Shown here: in pieces, positions 54,455 through 64,000 of the stretch | How the letters are laid out: every line of letters starts with the position of its first letter | Position numbering within the stretch: position 1 is the stretch's first letter | Assembly: GCA_027604705.1 (NCBI GenBank) | Contig: JADHYV010000009.1 | Coordinates: forward strand, 248,001 to 312,000 | Source: Allomyces arbusculus | Taxonomy: Eukaryota; Blastocladiomycota; Blastocladiomycetes; Blastocladiales; Blastocladiaceae | Reading direction: 5' to 3' | Length of the DNA stretch: 64,000 nt | Position numbers and translations under genes: made by a program | The notes under the pieces: generated by a model | The model's database searches: none | Told to the model about the DNA's origin: nothing | Seen by the model: the letters and a program-made list of their open reading frames with translations, nothing else

Positions 54455-57400
54455 ATGCAGACCGCGACGCTTCGGCGGTCCCGCCGCCATGCTGTGCCGC
54501 GATATTTCTCATCGACCACAAGGAGCAGCACCAGCAGCGGCAATGACCACAGGAGGAATGCCGCACCGCCATGGAGCACAGACGACGAGGACCGGCAACT
54601 TCGCCGCGGGCAGTGGATCGCGGTAGCTGCCGCGGTCGCAGTGGCGTGTGTTGGCGTCGGTGCGCATCAGCGCGTCCATCACAAGTTGGTGGGGAGGGCA
54701 TCGTGCTCGTCTGACCCTGTCGGCGGCTTGCTCCCCTCCAGGATGCGCGCTCGCCCTGTACTTCCCGCTCCACGCGGTCGAAATGGACCGATTCCGCGGC
54801 GAGTGGAAGTCGGCGTGCGAGCAGAACGTGCGCTTGCTCGACGTTGCGTTCAACCGGCAGCTGGCCGGCATGGTGCGTCATCGCTTTATCCTCACACTCG
54901 AACATGCGCATGCGCGTTGGTCTTGCCGCTCTGATCGTGAAGCTCACCATCTCTTTCAATCGTAAATCAGGTCCTGAATGCGGCCGCGTACGCGTCGTCC
55001 GTGCCGATTATCAGCCAAGGTGTGTCGTGCGCGGCCAGTTGGAAAAAGAACCGATCTGCCGTCGCCATGCTGATCGGTGTCGCCGTTTGCCAGAGAACCT
55101 TGTTACGTACGCCAACCACTCGTCCATGGACCAGAAGGTCACGTATTCCGTATCGAACTCGCCCATCCTGTCCTACGACCAACTTGACGAGTTCGAGTCG
55201 TTTTACGGACGCACGGTTTGGCCCAAGCCGCTGCCACTCGAGGACGATGTGCTCGTCAACGGCCAACCGATTGCGGCACCGATGCTGTATCTGTGCGGAT
55301 TCCGTCTTTACTGCGCCAAACGTTGGAAATAGAGCTCCTCTACTCGTTCACGGCTAACTTTTATCGTCGAACGTTGACAGTTTTCCCACCTCATTGACCC
55401 CAACCGTTGGCGGCTTCAACCAGTTTTCGGATCCGCGACGGCGCTCGGCTCTCGTCGCCCTACTGCAGTCGCCATCGCAACGCATTACTATCTCTGACGG
55501 ACCCATCGCGATCATCCCCACTAATGCGCGTGGTTTCCAAGTCTGGGTCAAAGTCATGAACCGCACGGCCAGCAAGAACACGCCATTCACGTCGTGGTTG
55601 TCGGGCGCAACCGTCGAGATCAGGACCCTGCTCGGCGCTACGCTCGCCAACCGCACGTCCGACCGTGGGGTGTTTGTCGAAGTCATTCACCCGGCGGGCG
55701 ACCTGATCTATTCGACTGTGCCTGATAACAATACGACGAGCACGGCTCTGTACTCGTCGCAACTGCTCACGATCCCAGTGCTCAACCAGCAATGGACGTG
55801 CAAGTGCTGGTCCGCGACGCGGTTACGCGGCCGGTTCGTGACGCCGTGGCCTGCGGTTGTCGCGGTCATCACGGCCATCGTCTTCTTGGCCGCGGCCGAG
55901 GTGGCGCGTCGTGGTGTTCTACGGCACTATTCTGCCAAGCGCCTTCTGCAGCAGTACCAAACGCAGAATCGGCTGCTCTCGATGCTCTCACGCTACTCTA
56001 AAGCCATTATCGAGGCGCTCCCGGATTGCCTGCTGGTCGTGAACGCGCGCGGCCGCATCTTGGGCATCAACAAGGCCGTGCTCGACGTGACTGGCTATAC
56101 GGCCGCTGAGCTTGAGTCGACGCCCGTCACGGAAATCATCTTCCCGATGATCCTCGACTTGGGGTTCCGCGAACCACCGCTCTCGAACGATGAGGATGAC
56201 CCAAATCCGGCTGCGCCCCTTTGTGCACGCGCGACATTTCCTCGCTCTGTGCGATCCAGGGCCACTCAACCGGCACTACCGAGGATTGGGAATGCTGCCG
56301 ACCCGCTGCTCGAGAACGGCGTTTTTGAGGGCACCGTGCGTCGCAGCGACGGGTCCACGCTTCTCGCGTCGATCGCCATCAACGGCACGGGAGCCGAGGA
56401 CGAGGAACGCCGTGCGATGCTTGACCACGCGATTGCTGCGGGCGTGACCCCGCTCGTGTCGCACCAGCGGCAGCTGCTCGACGACGAGATTGCCCAAGTC
56501 GTGCTGTTCCACGACATTTCCGACCAGATCCAGACACAGCGCATGGCCGGGGCGGCGCGGTTCGATGAGCGCGAGGAGACGCAGACCAAGAACTCGCTGC
56601 TGCGGTTCCTCGCGCAGGCGATGCTGCCGCTGACACTCGGCATGCACAACGCTCTGGCGCGTATCCAGGTTTGGATGCGCGGCTCTGCGTCTGGGCTGGT
56701 CGAATTTGCGCCAGTTGTGTCCATGCACGACCGGCACGTCTCGGCGGTATCAGCGAACGACGTGCCGCCAGGAATTCATGCGCGCATGTCGAGCCGGACG
56801 GCGGCCGAGGACATTGACGCGGCCGTGGCCACGGCGCAGCATATGGTCGTGCTCATGGAGGACTTGGCGTTGCTGATTGGCACGCCGCTTTACGCAGGGC
56901 GCCAGGAAAAGGAGCTGGTGGAGGGTGTGCTGCTGTACGAGCTGCAAGCCGACGCGCTACGCGCGCAAGACGAGCGAATCGCGGCCAAGCGACTACGTGT
57001 CATGGCTGCCGTCCATCCGCCGCTGGTCGTCGTCGGTGGTCACCTCTCGACGCTACGCATTCTCATGGCCAAAATGCTCTACCTCGGGTCGTCGATCGCG
57101 CTGCCTGACGCGGCATGGGATATCACGTACGCGGTCACGAAAGCGAACCGCGGTGCGGCCAGCTCTTCATCGCCCACGAACTCGATAGCATCGACTCGTT
57201 CGAGCCGTAGCAGCGTGTCAATCACGGCGCCGACGCGACGCGAGCGCCCGTGCCGGCGGCGAGATGCGTCAACCATGCCGCCCCACTCGGAATCTACTGC
57301 ACCTGTCATGCCGCTCTCGGTTCACTTGCGACAAACGCTCTCGGCCATGGACCCATCGGTGATCCTCGACGACCTTGAGTTGAGTTTGCAGCATGGGTCG

Positions 57401-57742
57401 CGCGGCAGTGAGTTTGGGAGTTTGGCGCTCACGTTTGTTGGGCTCGCGACGTTTGTCAAGCGAATTGGTGGCGTCGCGGAGAGGTCGGCCGATCCAATCA
57501 CGGGCGCGTACACGCTGGACTTCGAGGTATGTAGGTTCGCGTGTCAGGGAGAAGCGCGACGCGACCGCACCCATGTTTGCGCTCGCGGTTGTGGTCATAC
57601 CTCGCGACAACGAGGATCCTCGCTCATTTGAGTTTGAACGGATCCATAGGTGCCTCTGCCGCGGCTTCAAGCGTGGGCCTCGTTTCCAACCGCTCGGTTA
57701 CGAGACGAGATGAGTGCAGGTCGGAGACCGCAAGAGACCTAG
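54455..57742 (+). CDS. Receptor copy B: CHASE-like sensor, PAS, pseudo-histidine-kinase
   Basis: Six exons: 54455-54659, 54742-54872, 54971-55019, 55094-55292, 55381-57526, 57650-57742, giving 940 residues. Exons two and three have exactly the same lengths as in copy A (131 and 49). The fourth intron is absent from copy A. TM1 contains WIAVAAAVAVACVGVGCALA. The outer domain has LSYDQLDEFESFYGRTVWPK and IIPTNARGFQVWVKVMNRT. TM2 is AVVAVITAIVFLAAAEVARR. PAS and PAC are KAIIEALPDCLLVVNARGRI and QVVLFHDISDQIQTQRM. The expected phospho-histidine segment reads SLLRFLAQAMLPLTL, without His. Later blocks LRILMAKMLYLGSSIALPD and GSLALTFVGLATFVKRIGG sit where an HATPase N box and G2 box would be, but lack their key residues. 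The last exon encodes VPLPRLQAWASFPT. Confidence 0.8.
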
Positions 57743-58146
57743 CCGCTGCAGCTGGTAGCAGAGTCTGGGATGAAGAGAATCGGTGTGTGAACGACCTTGA
57801 AGTTGACCATGTTTAGTCGGCGTTGCTTACCAGGTTGATGGCCGGCAGCGCAAACGCCCAAGACCCACCGCCGCTCCCCATTGTCGCAAGCCCAGAGTTC
57901 CTGGCTTCTCTAGGGCCTAGAACAATTTTTCCAGGTCTTCTACAATCCATGGAAGCGACCAGAAGCGATGAGAGCGACGTGCCCTTGATTACCGCTCAGC
58001 GTTCCCGTTCGCCGTTGCCCTACGCTTACCGATGACCCTCGATCCAACCCATGGTCGCTCGCGGCCACACCGAAGTACCTGCACTCGAATCGGGATCTGT
58101 GGACTTCAACCTCGCCGCTGACAACATCAGCGCCGAGTCCGCTGTG
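57743..58146. other. Spacer between receptor copies B and C, 404 bases
   Basis: Contains the shared GCACTCGA box at 58081 and no gene. Confidence 0.5.
58081..58088 (+). promoter_or_regulatory. Shared GCACTCGA box before receptor copy C
   Basis: The same eight bases as before copies B and D, 66 bases before the original start codon of the now broken copy C. Flanking bases (CCTGCACTCGAATCGGGA) are close to those of copy B. Confidence 0.35.
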
Positions 58147-61089
58147 ATGCCGACCGCGGCTCTCCGCCGGCCACGCCGCCACGCTGACCACAATCTGCGT
58201 CGAACACGAGCAGTAGCGCGCGCAGTGCCAGCGGCGAGACGACCGGGCCGGGAACGATACAACAGCGCCATGGAACATTTACGATGAGGACCGGCAGTTT
58301 TGCCGAAGACAGCGGCTTGCGCTGGCCGTGGCAGCGGCGTTGGCGTTCGTGCGCATCAGTGCACCCATCACGCATGGGTGGTGGGACTCATCTGGTGCTC
58401 TGCCCGCAAGATGCGCGCTCGCCCTGTATTTCCCGCTTCACGCGGTCGAAATGGGTCGGTTCCGTGACGAGTGGAAGTCGGCGTGCGAGCAGAACGTGCG
58501 CTTGCTCGACGTTGCGTTCAACCAGCCGTTTGCAGGAATGGTATGGCCCGCGCAGGACTCATTACACACGGAGCGCCTTTGTCCGAATTCAGTTTCTTAC
58601 ACGGCCAATAGGTCCTGAACACGGCCGCCGACGTGTGGTTGGTGCCGATCATCAACGAAGGTGCAAGTCGAGGTGCATGTCAAGGGCGTGGCCCACGACG
58701 ATATTTTCTTGTGCCGTTCTTATCAGAGAACCTGATCACATACGCCGATCGCTCGTCCATGGACAAGAAGATTACATTTTCCATCTCCAACACGCACCTT
58801 CGTGTCCTACGACCAGCTCGACGTCTTCGAGTCGTCCTATGGCTGCAAGGTTTTTCCGAAGCCGCTCCCACACGAGGAGGACGAACTCGTAAATGGCCGA
58901 CCGATTATTGCACCGATCCTCTTAATGTACGGACCATCTTTTGCTCTCGTCGAGCGCTGACTTTGCTTACCTCTTTCGTCGACTGACAAACAGCTTTCGC
59001 GCTTGACCATGTGTATAGATTTCCGACGTCGATGATCCTGACCGTTGGCGGCTTCAACCATCTCTCTGAGTTGCCGCGACGTTCCGCGCTTCTCTCCCTC
59101 TTGCGCACGCCGGCCCAACAAATTGCCATTTCTGACGGGCCTGTCACAATTATCCTGACCAACGCGCGCGGGTTTCTCGTTTGGTCAAGGCCATGAACCA
59201 TGCCATCAACAAAAACACGCCCTTTGAAACTTGGCTTTTGGCTGCCACGGTCGAGATTGGCATGATGCTGCACGCGACGATCACGAACCGCACGACCGAG
59301 CGGGACGTCTTTATCGAGGTCGTTCACCCGACGGGCGAAATGATTGACTCGACTCTGCTCATGAACGACACGACAAGCGCGGCGCTACACTCGTCGCGGG
59401 TATTCACTATCCCCGTGCTCACGCAGCAGTAGACCTGCAAGTGCTGGGCCGCTTCGCAATTACGCGACCGATTCGAGACGCAATGGCCCTCGGTTGTCGA
59501 CCCCGTCACGGCCTTGGTCTTCCTGCTCACGGCCGAGGTGGCGCGCCGCGGCGTGCTGCGGCATTATACCTCAAGGCGGCTCCTCCTGCAGTACCAAACG
59601 CAGAACCGACTCCTCTCGACGCTGTCACGCTTCTCCAAGGCCATCATCGGGGCACTGCACGACTGCCTTCTCGTCGTCAATGCGCACGGCCGCATCCTCG
59701 GCATTAATAAGGCCGTGCTCGACGCGACGGGTTCTTGGTCATGGAGCTCGAAACCAATCCCGCCACCAAGTTTGTGTTCCCGATGATCCTCGACTCGCGG
59801 TTTCGCACACCGTCGTTGTTTGCCGACAACACGAAACCATATTCTCCACCCGGTCGCGCCGCATTGGTGCCAGTTTTTGCGCCGCTACCAATTGGCTGCC
59901 CTGTGCAGCCACTGTCGAGTTCCCGGCGCCGTTGGCGAGCGAGTCGTCCACGCGCAGCACCACCAAGCCTCTGCTCGTGGCGGGTGTCTTTGAAGGCACG
60001 GTGCGGCGGAGCGACGGTTCAACGCTCCCTGCGTCGACTGGCGTCAAGACGACCACGGACATTGAGGACCGCCGCGCCATGCTCGATCAAGCCTTTTCGG
60101 CGGATGTCACGCCGCTGATCTCGCACCAACCCCGGCTTCTCGACGACGAAATTGCGCAGATCGTGCTTTTCCACGACATTTCTGACCAGATCCAGGCGCA
60201 GCGTATGGCCGGTGCCGCGCGGTTCGATGAGCGCGAAGCTACGATTGTGGGACCCGCGCTCCCGCCGGTTATTCATGCCCGCATGTCGAGCCGAACGGCC
60301 GCTGAGGACATTGATGCGGCTGCGGCCATGGCACAGCACATGGTTGTGCTCGTGGAGGACCTCGCGCTGCTGATCGGCAAGCCCGTCGCTTCCCACGCCG
60401 GCAGTCGGCGTGCCGCTGCACGTGCTGCAGGCTGACGCGATTCACGCGCAGGAAGAGCGGGTCGTTGCCAAGCAGATGCGCGTAACGGCCGCCGTCGACC
60501 CTCCGACGGCCATCATGGGTGGAACGGGCCTTGCGACACTGCGCGTGCTCATGCCCAAGATGCTCTTCCTCGATTGCCCTGCTCGACACCGAGTGGGCTG
60601 TCAAGTCCACGATCACGCACACCGATCGTGTAGTACCGTCACGTTCCCCTTCACTGGGGTCCGTGGCCTCGATGGAGACCCACAGGAGTGACTCGGGAGT
60701 GACGCGGGGGCCAAGGCGTCGGCGGCGACGCGCAAAGCCAAATCCACCGCCGCCCGACCCGAACCATGCCACGTTGGCGTCGGTGCCGCTCTCGATCCAC
60801 CTGCGGCAGTCGCTCACGGCCGTGAACCTGTCCGGGGCCATTGACGACCTCGAGTTGAGCTTGCAGTACGGGTGAGGTGGCAGCGTTTTCGGCAATTTGA
60901 AGCTCACGTACGTCGGGCTCGCCACGTCTGTCAAGCGGATCGGCGGTGTGCTGAGCGCACGATGGATCCCGTGTCGGGCCTGCGCACACTCAACGTGGAG
61001 GTGCGTGCGCTGGATCGACGCTTTCGTCTCGTTGCCCGGCTGACCCGGTCGACACCGCGTAGGTGCCGCTAACGCAGCTTGGCATATGA
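58147..61089 (+). pseudogene. Receptor copy C, decayed
   Basis: All parts of the family can be followed in order: start MPTAALRRPRRH, the GRFRDEWKSACEQNVRLLDV block near 58450, the VLNTAA exon near 58613, the SSMDKKITFSISN block near 58757, TVGGFNHLSELPRRS near 59040, TM2 near 59500, PAS near 59640, PAC near 60160, and a last exon matching VPL at 61063-61089. The frame is broken several times: within the first exon, in the outer domain near 58795 and again near 59185, by a TAG near 59430 just before TM2, in the PAS region near 59735, and near 60400 and 60580. The region equivalent to the histidine-box segment is deleted near 60240. The second-exon acceptor has also lost its consensus. A host gene duplicate that no longer codes for a full protein. 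Confidence 0.85.
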
Positions 61090-61616
61090 ATTGAATTTCC
61101 GGCGCCGGACGACGGCGGCGGCCATGGAATTAGCTTAGGAGCAGGAGAAGTACGTGCGGCGCGCCTGCAGCTGTGCGTAGAGGCACGCGGAGTACTGATC
61201 AGCTGTGACTTTGGAGATCGTTGACCATCATTCGTCTATAAAGCGGTGGCCCGCCCTGGTGTTTGATGTGATTTGCTTGATGACCGACCCAGCTTGGCTG
61301 CGTGACAACTGACCGATCCGCGGGTCTGGACCGACCAGTTTTCCCAGAAATTTCACGTTCTGATCGACCACGCGCGCGTAATTGCCGTCCTGTCACGACT
61401 GGTCAGTCCCTTCCAGGTCCCTTCATGGTCCCTTCCGGGCCTCTACCGTCTTCCACCAGTTTGCCAGCGACGAGCGCCACGACCGAACGCACCTGCAGCC
61501 AGCTGCAGCCCCCGTCCATGGCGGCGCGCGACCCCAAAGTTGCTGCACTCGACTCACGTCACGCAAAATTCCCCGTAACTGCAGTCACCGCTACCCGCGC
61601 GGCCACCGCCGACGCG
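61090..61616. other. Spacer between receptor copies C and D, 527 bases
   Basis: Holds the shared GCACTCGA box at 61545. No gene is seen. Confidence 0.5.
61545..61552 (+). promoter_or_regulatory. Shared GCACTCGA box before receptor copy D
   Basis: The same box, 72 bases before the copy D start codon. Confidence 0.35.
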
Positions 61617-64000
61617 ATGCCGACTGCAACACTCCGGCGGTCGCGCCGCCCTCGCCGCGCATCAGGAACCAGCAGCACCAGCGAAACCAACGACGATGCG
61701 TCCGCCCCGGCCGACCGTGATTCCGCGCCATGGTCAAGCGACGAAGAGGATCAGCAGCGACGGCTCTGGCAATGGATCGCGCTTGCTGCCGCGGTGACCG
61801 TTGTGGGCGTGGGCATTGGTGAGTACCATCAGCGAGCCCATCACGCAGAAGTGCATGGGCACATGTCATTGCCCGGCTCACGTCATGTTCACCCTCTAGG
61901 ATGCGCGCTCGCCCTGTATTTCCCGCTGCACGCCGCCGAGACGGGCCGGTTCCGCGACGAGTTCAAGTCGGCGTGCGAGCAGAACGTGCGGTTGCTTGAC
62001 GTCGCGTTCAACCGGGAGCTGGCTGGAACGGTGCGTCTCTTCACGTCACCGCCGCACGGCGGCGCAGGGCCATCCCCCCCCCCCCCCCCCAATCAAACGT
62101 CGCCAAATTGATTACTTTTGTATGAATGTGAAGATCCTGAACGCGGCAGCGTACGTGTCGTCGGTACCGACCGTCAACGAAGGTAAATTTCTCGCATTAG
62201 GGTTGAACCAACGTGAGCCGCAAACCGTGAGTACCACATGCTGACTTGTGCTTCTTATTTCCAGATGCGCTCGTCATGTACGCAAACAGCTCGTCGCTCG
62301 ACAAAAACATCACGTTCTCGCTCTCGAACTCGCCCATCTTGTCGTACGACCAGCTCGAGCAATTCGAGTCGTTCTACGGACGCACCGTCTGGCCCAAGCC
62401 GCTTCCGCCCGAAGACACCGTCATGGTCAACGGTCGACCTATTCTTTCGCCGGTTCTCTTTATGTCGGGTCGACCTCTCGTAGTCGCTGATCTGACCGCG
62501 CTATGACTGATCAGCTCTCGCCTGTCTCGTCCATAGTTTTCCGCCGACTCTGACCGCGACTGTTGGCGGCTTCAACCAGCTCACCGACCTGCGCCGGCGC
62601 TCGGCCCTTCTCACCCTGTTTCGCACGGAATCCCAACGCGTCGCCATCTCGGACGGACCCATCACGATCATCCCGACAAACGTGCGCGGCTTTATCGTTT
62701 GGGTGAAGGCGATGAACCGCACAAAGGCCGATGCTGACACGCCCTTCACGTCGTGGCTGTCGGCGGCAACAATCGAGATCACGACGTTGCTCGGTGCGAC
62801 GCTTTCCAATCCTACGAAGAGAGATGGTGTGTTCGTCGAAATCCTCCACCCGACGGGCGAAACGATCTACTCGACTTTGCCCAACAACGACACGGACCTG
62901 CACTCGTCGCGGCTGCTCACGATCCCGGTGCTCCACCAGCAATGGACGTGCAAGTGCTGGGCCGCTTCGCGGTTCCGCGATCGATTCGTGACGCAATGGC
63001 CCTCAGTTGTCGGCGCCGTCACAGTCTTGGTCTTCCTGCTCGCGGCCGAGGTGGCGCGCCGCGGCGTGCTGCGGCACTTTTCGGACAAGCGCATCTTCCA
63101 GCAATACCAAACGCAGAACCGACTCCTCTCGACGCTGTCGCGCTACTCCAAGGCGATCATCGAGGCGCTACCAGACTGCCTGCTCGTCGTGAACGAGCGC
63201 GGCCGCATCCTCGGCATCAACAAGGCGGTGCTCGACGTGACGGGTTACTCGGTCTTGGAGCTCGAGACGACGCCTATCACCGAAATTGTGCTCCCGATGG
63301 TCCTCGACTTGCGGTTCCGCACGCCGTCGCTCGCTGCTGCCTCGGAATACGCACTCACCAACCCGCTCGCGCGGACTCCCGCGGCTCCGCGTGCATTCCG
63401 GCCCACTACAGAGCCCTCTCAGACCACGACACCGTCGTTCCACTCGGCTGCGGGCAACGCGTCCGGGCGACGCATTGTGATCGCCGACCCGCCGACGATC
63501 CGCGCATCGCGCGACACGGCGTCCTCCAACGAGTCGGCCAATCTGCTCGACGTTGGGTTCTTTGAAGGCACTGTGCGGCGTGCCGACGGGACCACGTTTC
63601 TCGCGTCGATTGCCGTCAACGCGACGACGGGCATCGAAGACCGCCGGGCGATGCTCGAGCACGCGATTGCCGCGGGAGTCACGCCGTTGATTTCGCTTCA
63701 GCAACGGCTGCTCGACGACGAAATTGCACAAGTCGTGCTGTTCCACGATATCTCTGATCAGATTCAGGCGCAGCGCATGGCCGGTGCCGCCCGCAGCGAC
63801 GAGCGCGAGGCGACCAAGAGCAAGAATTCGTTGTTGCGGTTCCTCGCGAAGGCGCTGCTGCCCCAGACGCTTGGGATCTACGATGCGCTCGTGGACATTC
63901 AGCAACGGATGCGCGGCGTTCCGTTTGGGATCGACCCGCCGATGCGGGCCCGCCGAGCGTCGAGTGGATCCACGGCCAGCTCTGCGCCGTCAATCCTGCT
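61617..64000 (+). CDS. Receptor copy D, partial at the window end
   Basis: Exons 61617-61818, 61900-62030, 62134-62182, 62265-62463 and 62537 to beyond 64000. Exons two to four have the same lengths as in copy B (131, 49, 199). The frame is open to the window edge, about 680 residues so far. TM1 contains WIALAAAVTVVGVGIGCALA. The outer domain has LSYDQLEQFESFYGRTVWPK and TIIPTNVRGFIVWVKAMNRT. TM2 is GAVTVLVFLLAAEVARRGVL. PAS is KAIIEALPDCLLVVNERGRI with GYSVLELETTPITEI, and PAC is QVVLFHDISDQIQAQRM. The histidine-box position reads SLLRFLAKALLPQTL, again without His. The second intron carries a run of 17 C. The C-terminal pseudo-kinase part lies outside the window. Confidence 0.8.
62074..62090. 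repeat. Poly-C run of 17 in an intron of receptor copy D
   Basis: A homopolymer C tract in the second intron of copy D, upstream of a weak GAAG acceptor. Such a run is prone to length change and to sequencing error. Confidence 0.8.

Noticed and set aside
51380-54934. A single 1184-residue protein covering receptor copy A and the start of copy B
   Set aside because: The frame stays open by chance past an intron. Copies A and B share a conserved last exon (VPL..AWA.FPT) after a GT..AG intron, which ends copy A at 54168.
63168-63905. A 245-codon minus-strand frame
   Set aside because: Antisense to receptor copy D, whose plus-strand frame is open across the same stretch and matches copies A and B.

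Overview
The window looks like nuclear DNA of an early-diverging, probably zoosporic fungus. My best guess is Blastocladiomycota (Allomyces/Catenaria-like), from gene content only. The DNA is G+C-rich with strongly G/C-ending codons. Genes are closely packed on both strands and cut by short introns, mostly 60-90 bases, many with a GTACGT-like donor and a TAG or CAG acceptor. Fungal hallmarks are a Zn2Cys6 regulator, an Spt23/Mga2-type membrane-anchored regulator, and a fused HMP-P kinase/TenA thiamine enzyme. A PAS-class III nucleotide cyclase is unusual for Dikarya and fits a zoosporic lineage.

Layout. 0-5 kb: a lipidated profilin-like protein (-), the complex I assembly factor NDUFAF5 (+, 6 exons), and a SNAPC1-like protein (-). 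5-8 kb: an island with clearly lower G+C, no recognisable gene and no matching codon bias. 8.5-14 kb: 14-3-3 (+) and symplekin (+). 14-28 kb, all minus: a large homeodomain protein, a multi-pass membrane protein of unknown family, a Zn2Cys6 factor, and an Spt23/Mga2-like factor whose C-terminal part lies beyond a 570-base intron. 28.2-30.9 kb: long apparently non-coding stretch. 30.9-38 kb, minus: PAS-nucleotide cyclase and a RasGAP protein. 39.3-43.3 kb (+): a protein with the layout of SYCP2/Red1 meiotic axis proteins. 43.5-48.4 kb, minus: an ADCK1/Mcp2-type ABC1 kinase and a Thi20-like enzyme. 49-50.5 kb (+): TIM50.

50.9 kb to the window end holds a head-to-tail array of four related receptor genes. 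Each has a transmembrane segment, a CHASE-like outer domain, a second transmembrane segment, a PAS/PAC region, then a region shaped like a histidine-kinase core without the phospho-acceptor histidine or normal ATP boxes. Copies A and B look intact, copy C is a pseudogene, and copy D runs off the window. Identical small-exon lengths (131, 49, 199 bases) show recent tandem duplication. This family of apparent pseudo-kinase sensors is the most novel item here.

Gene models come from reading splice sites and frames by eye. Reading frames add up through every multi-exon model listed, except the first gene, where a short frame change is unresolved.
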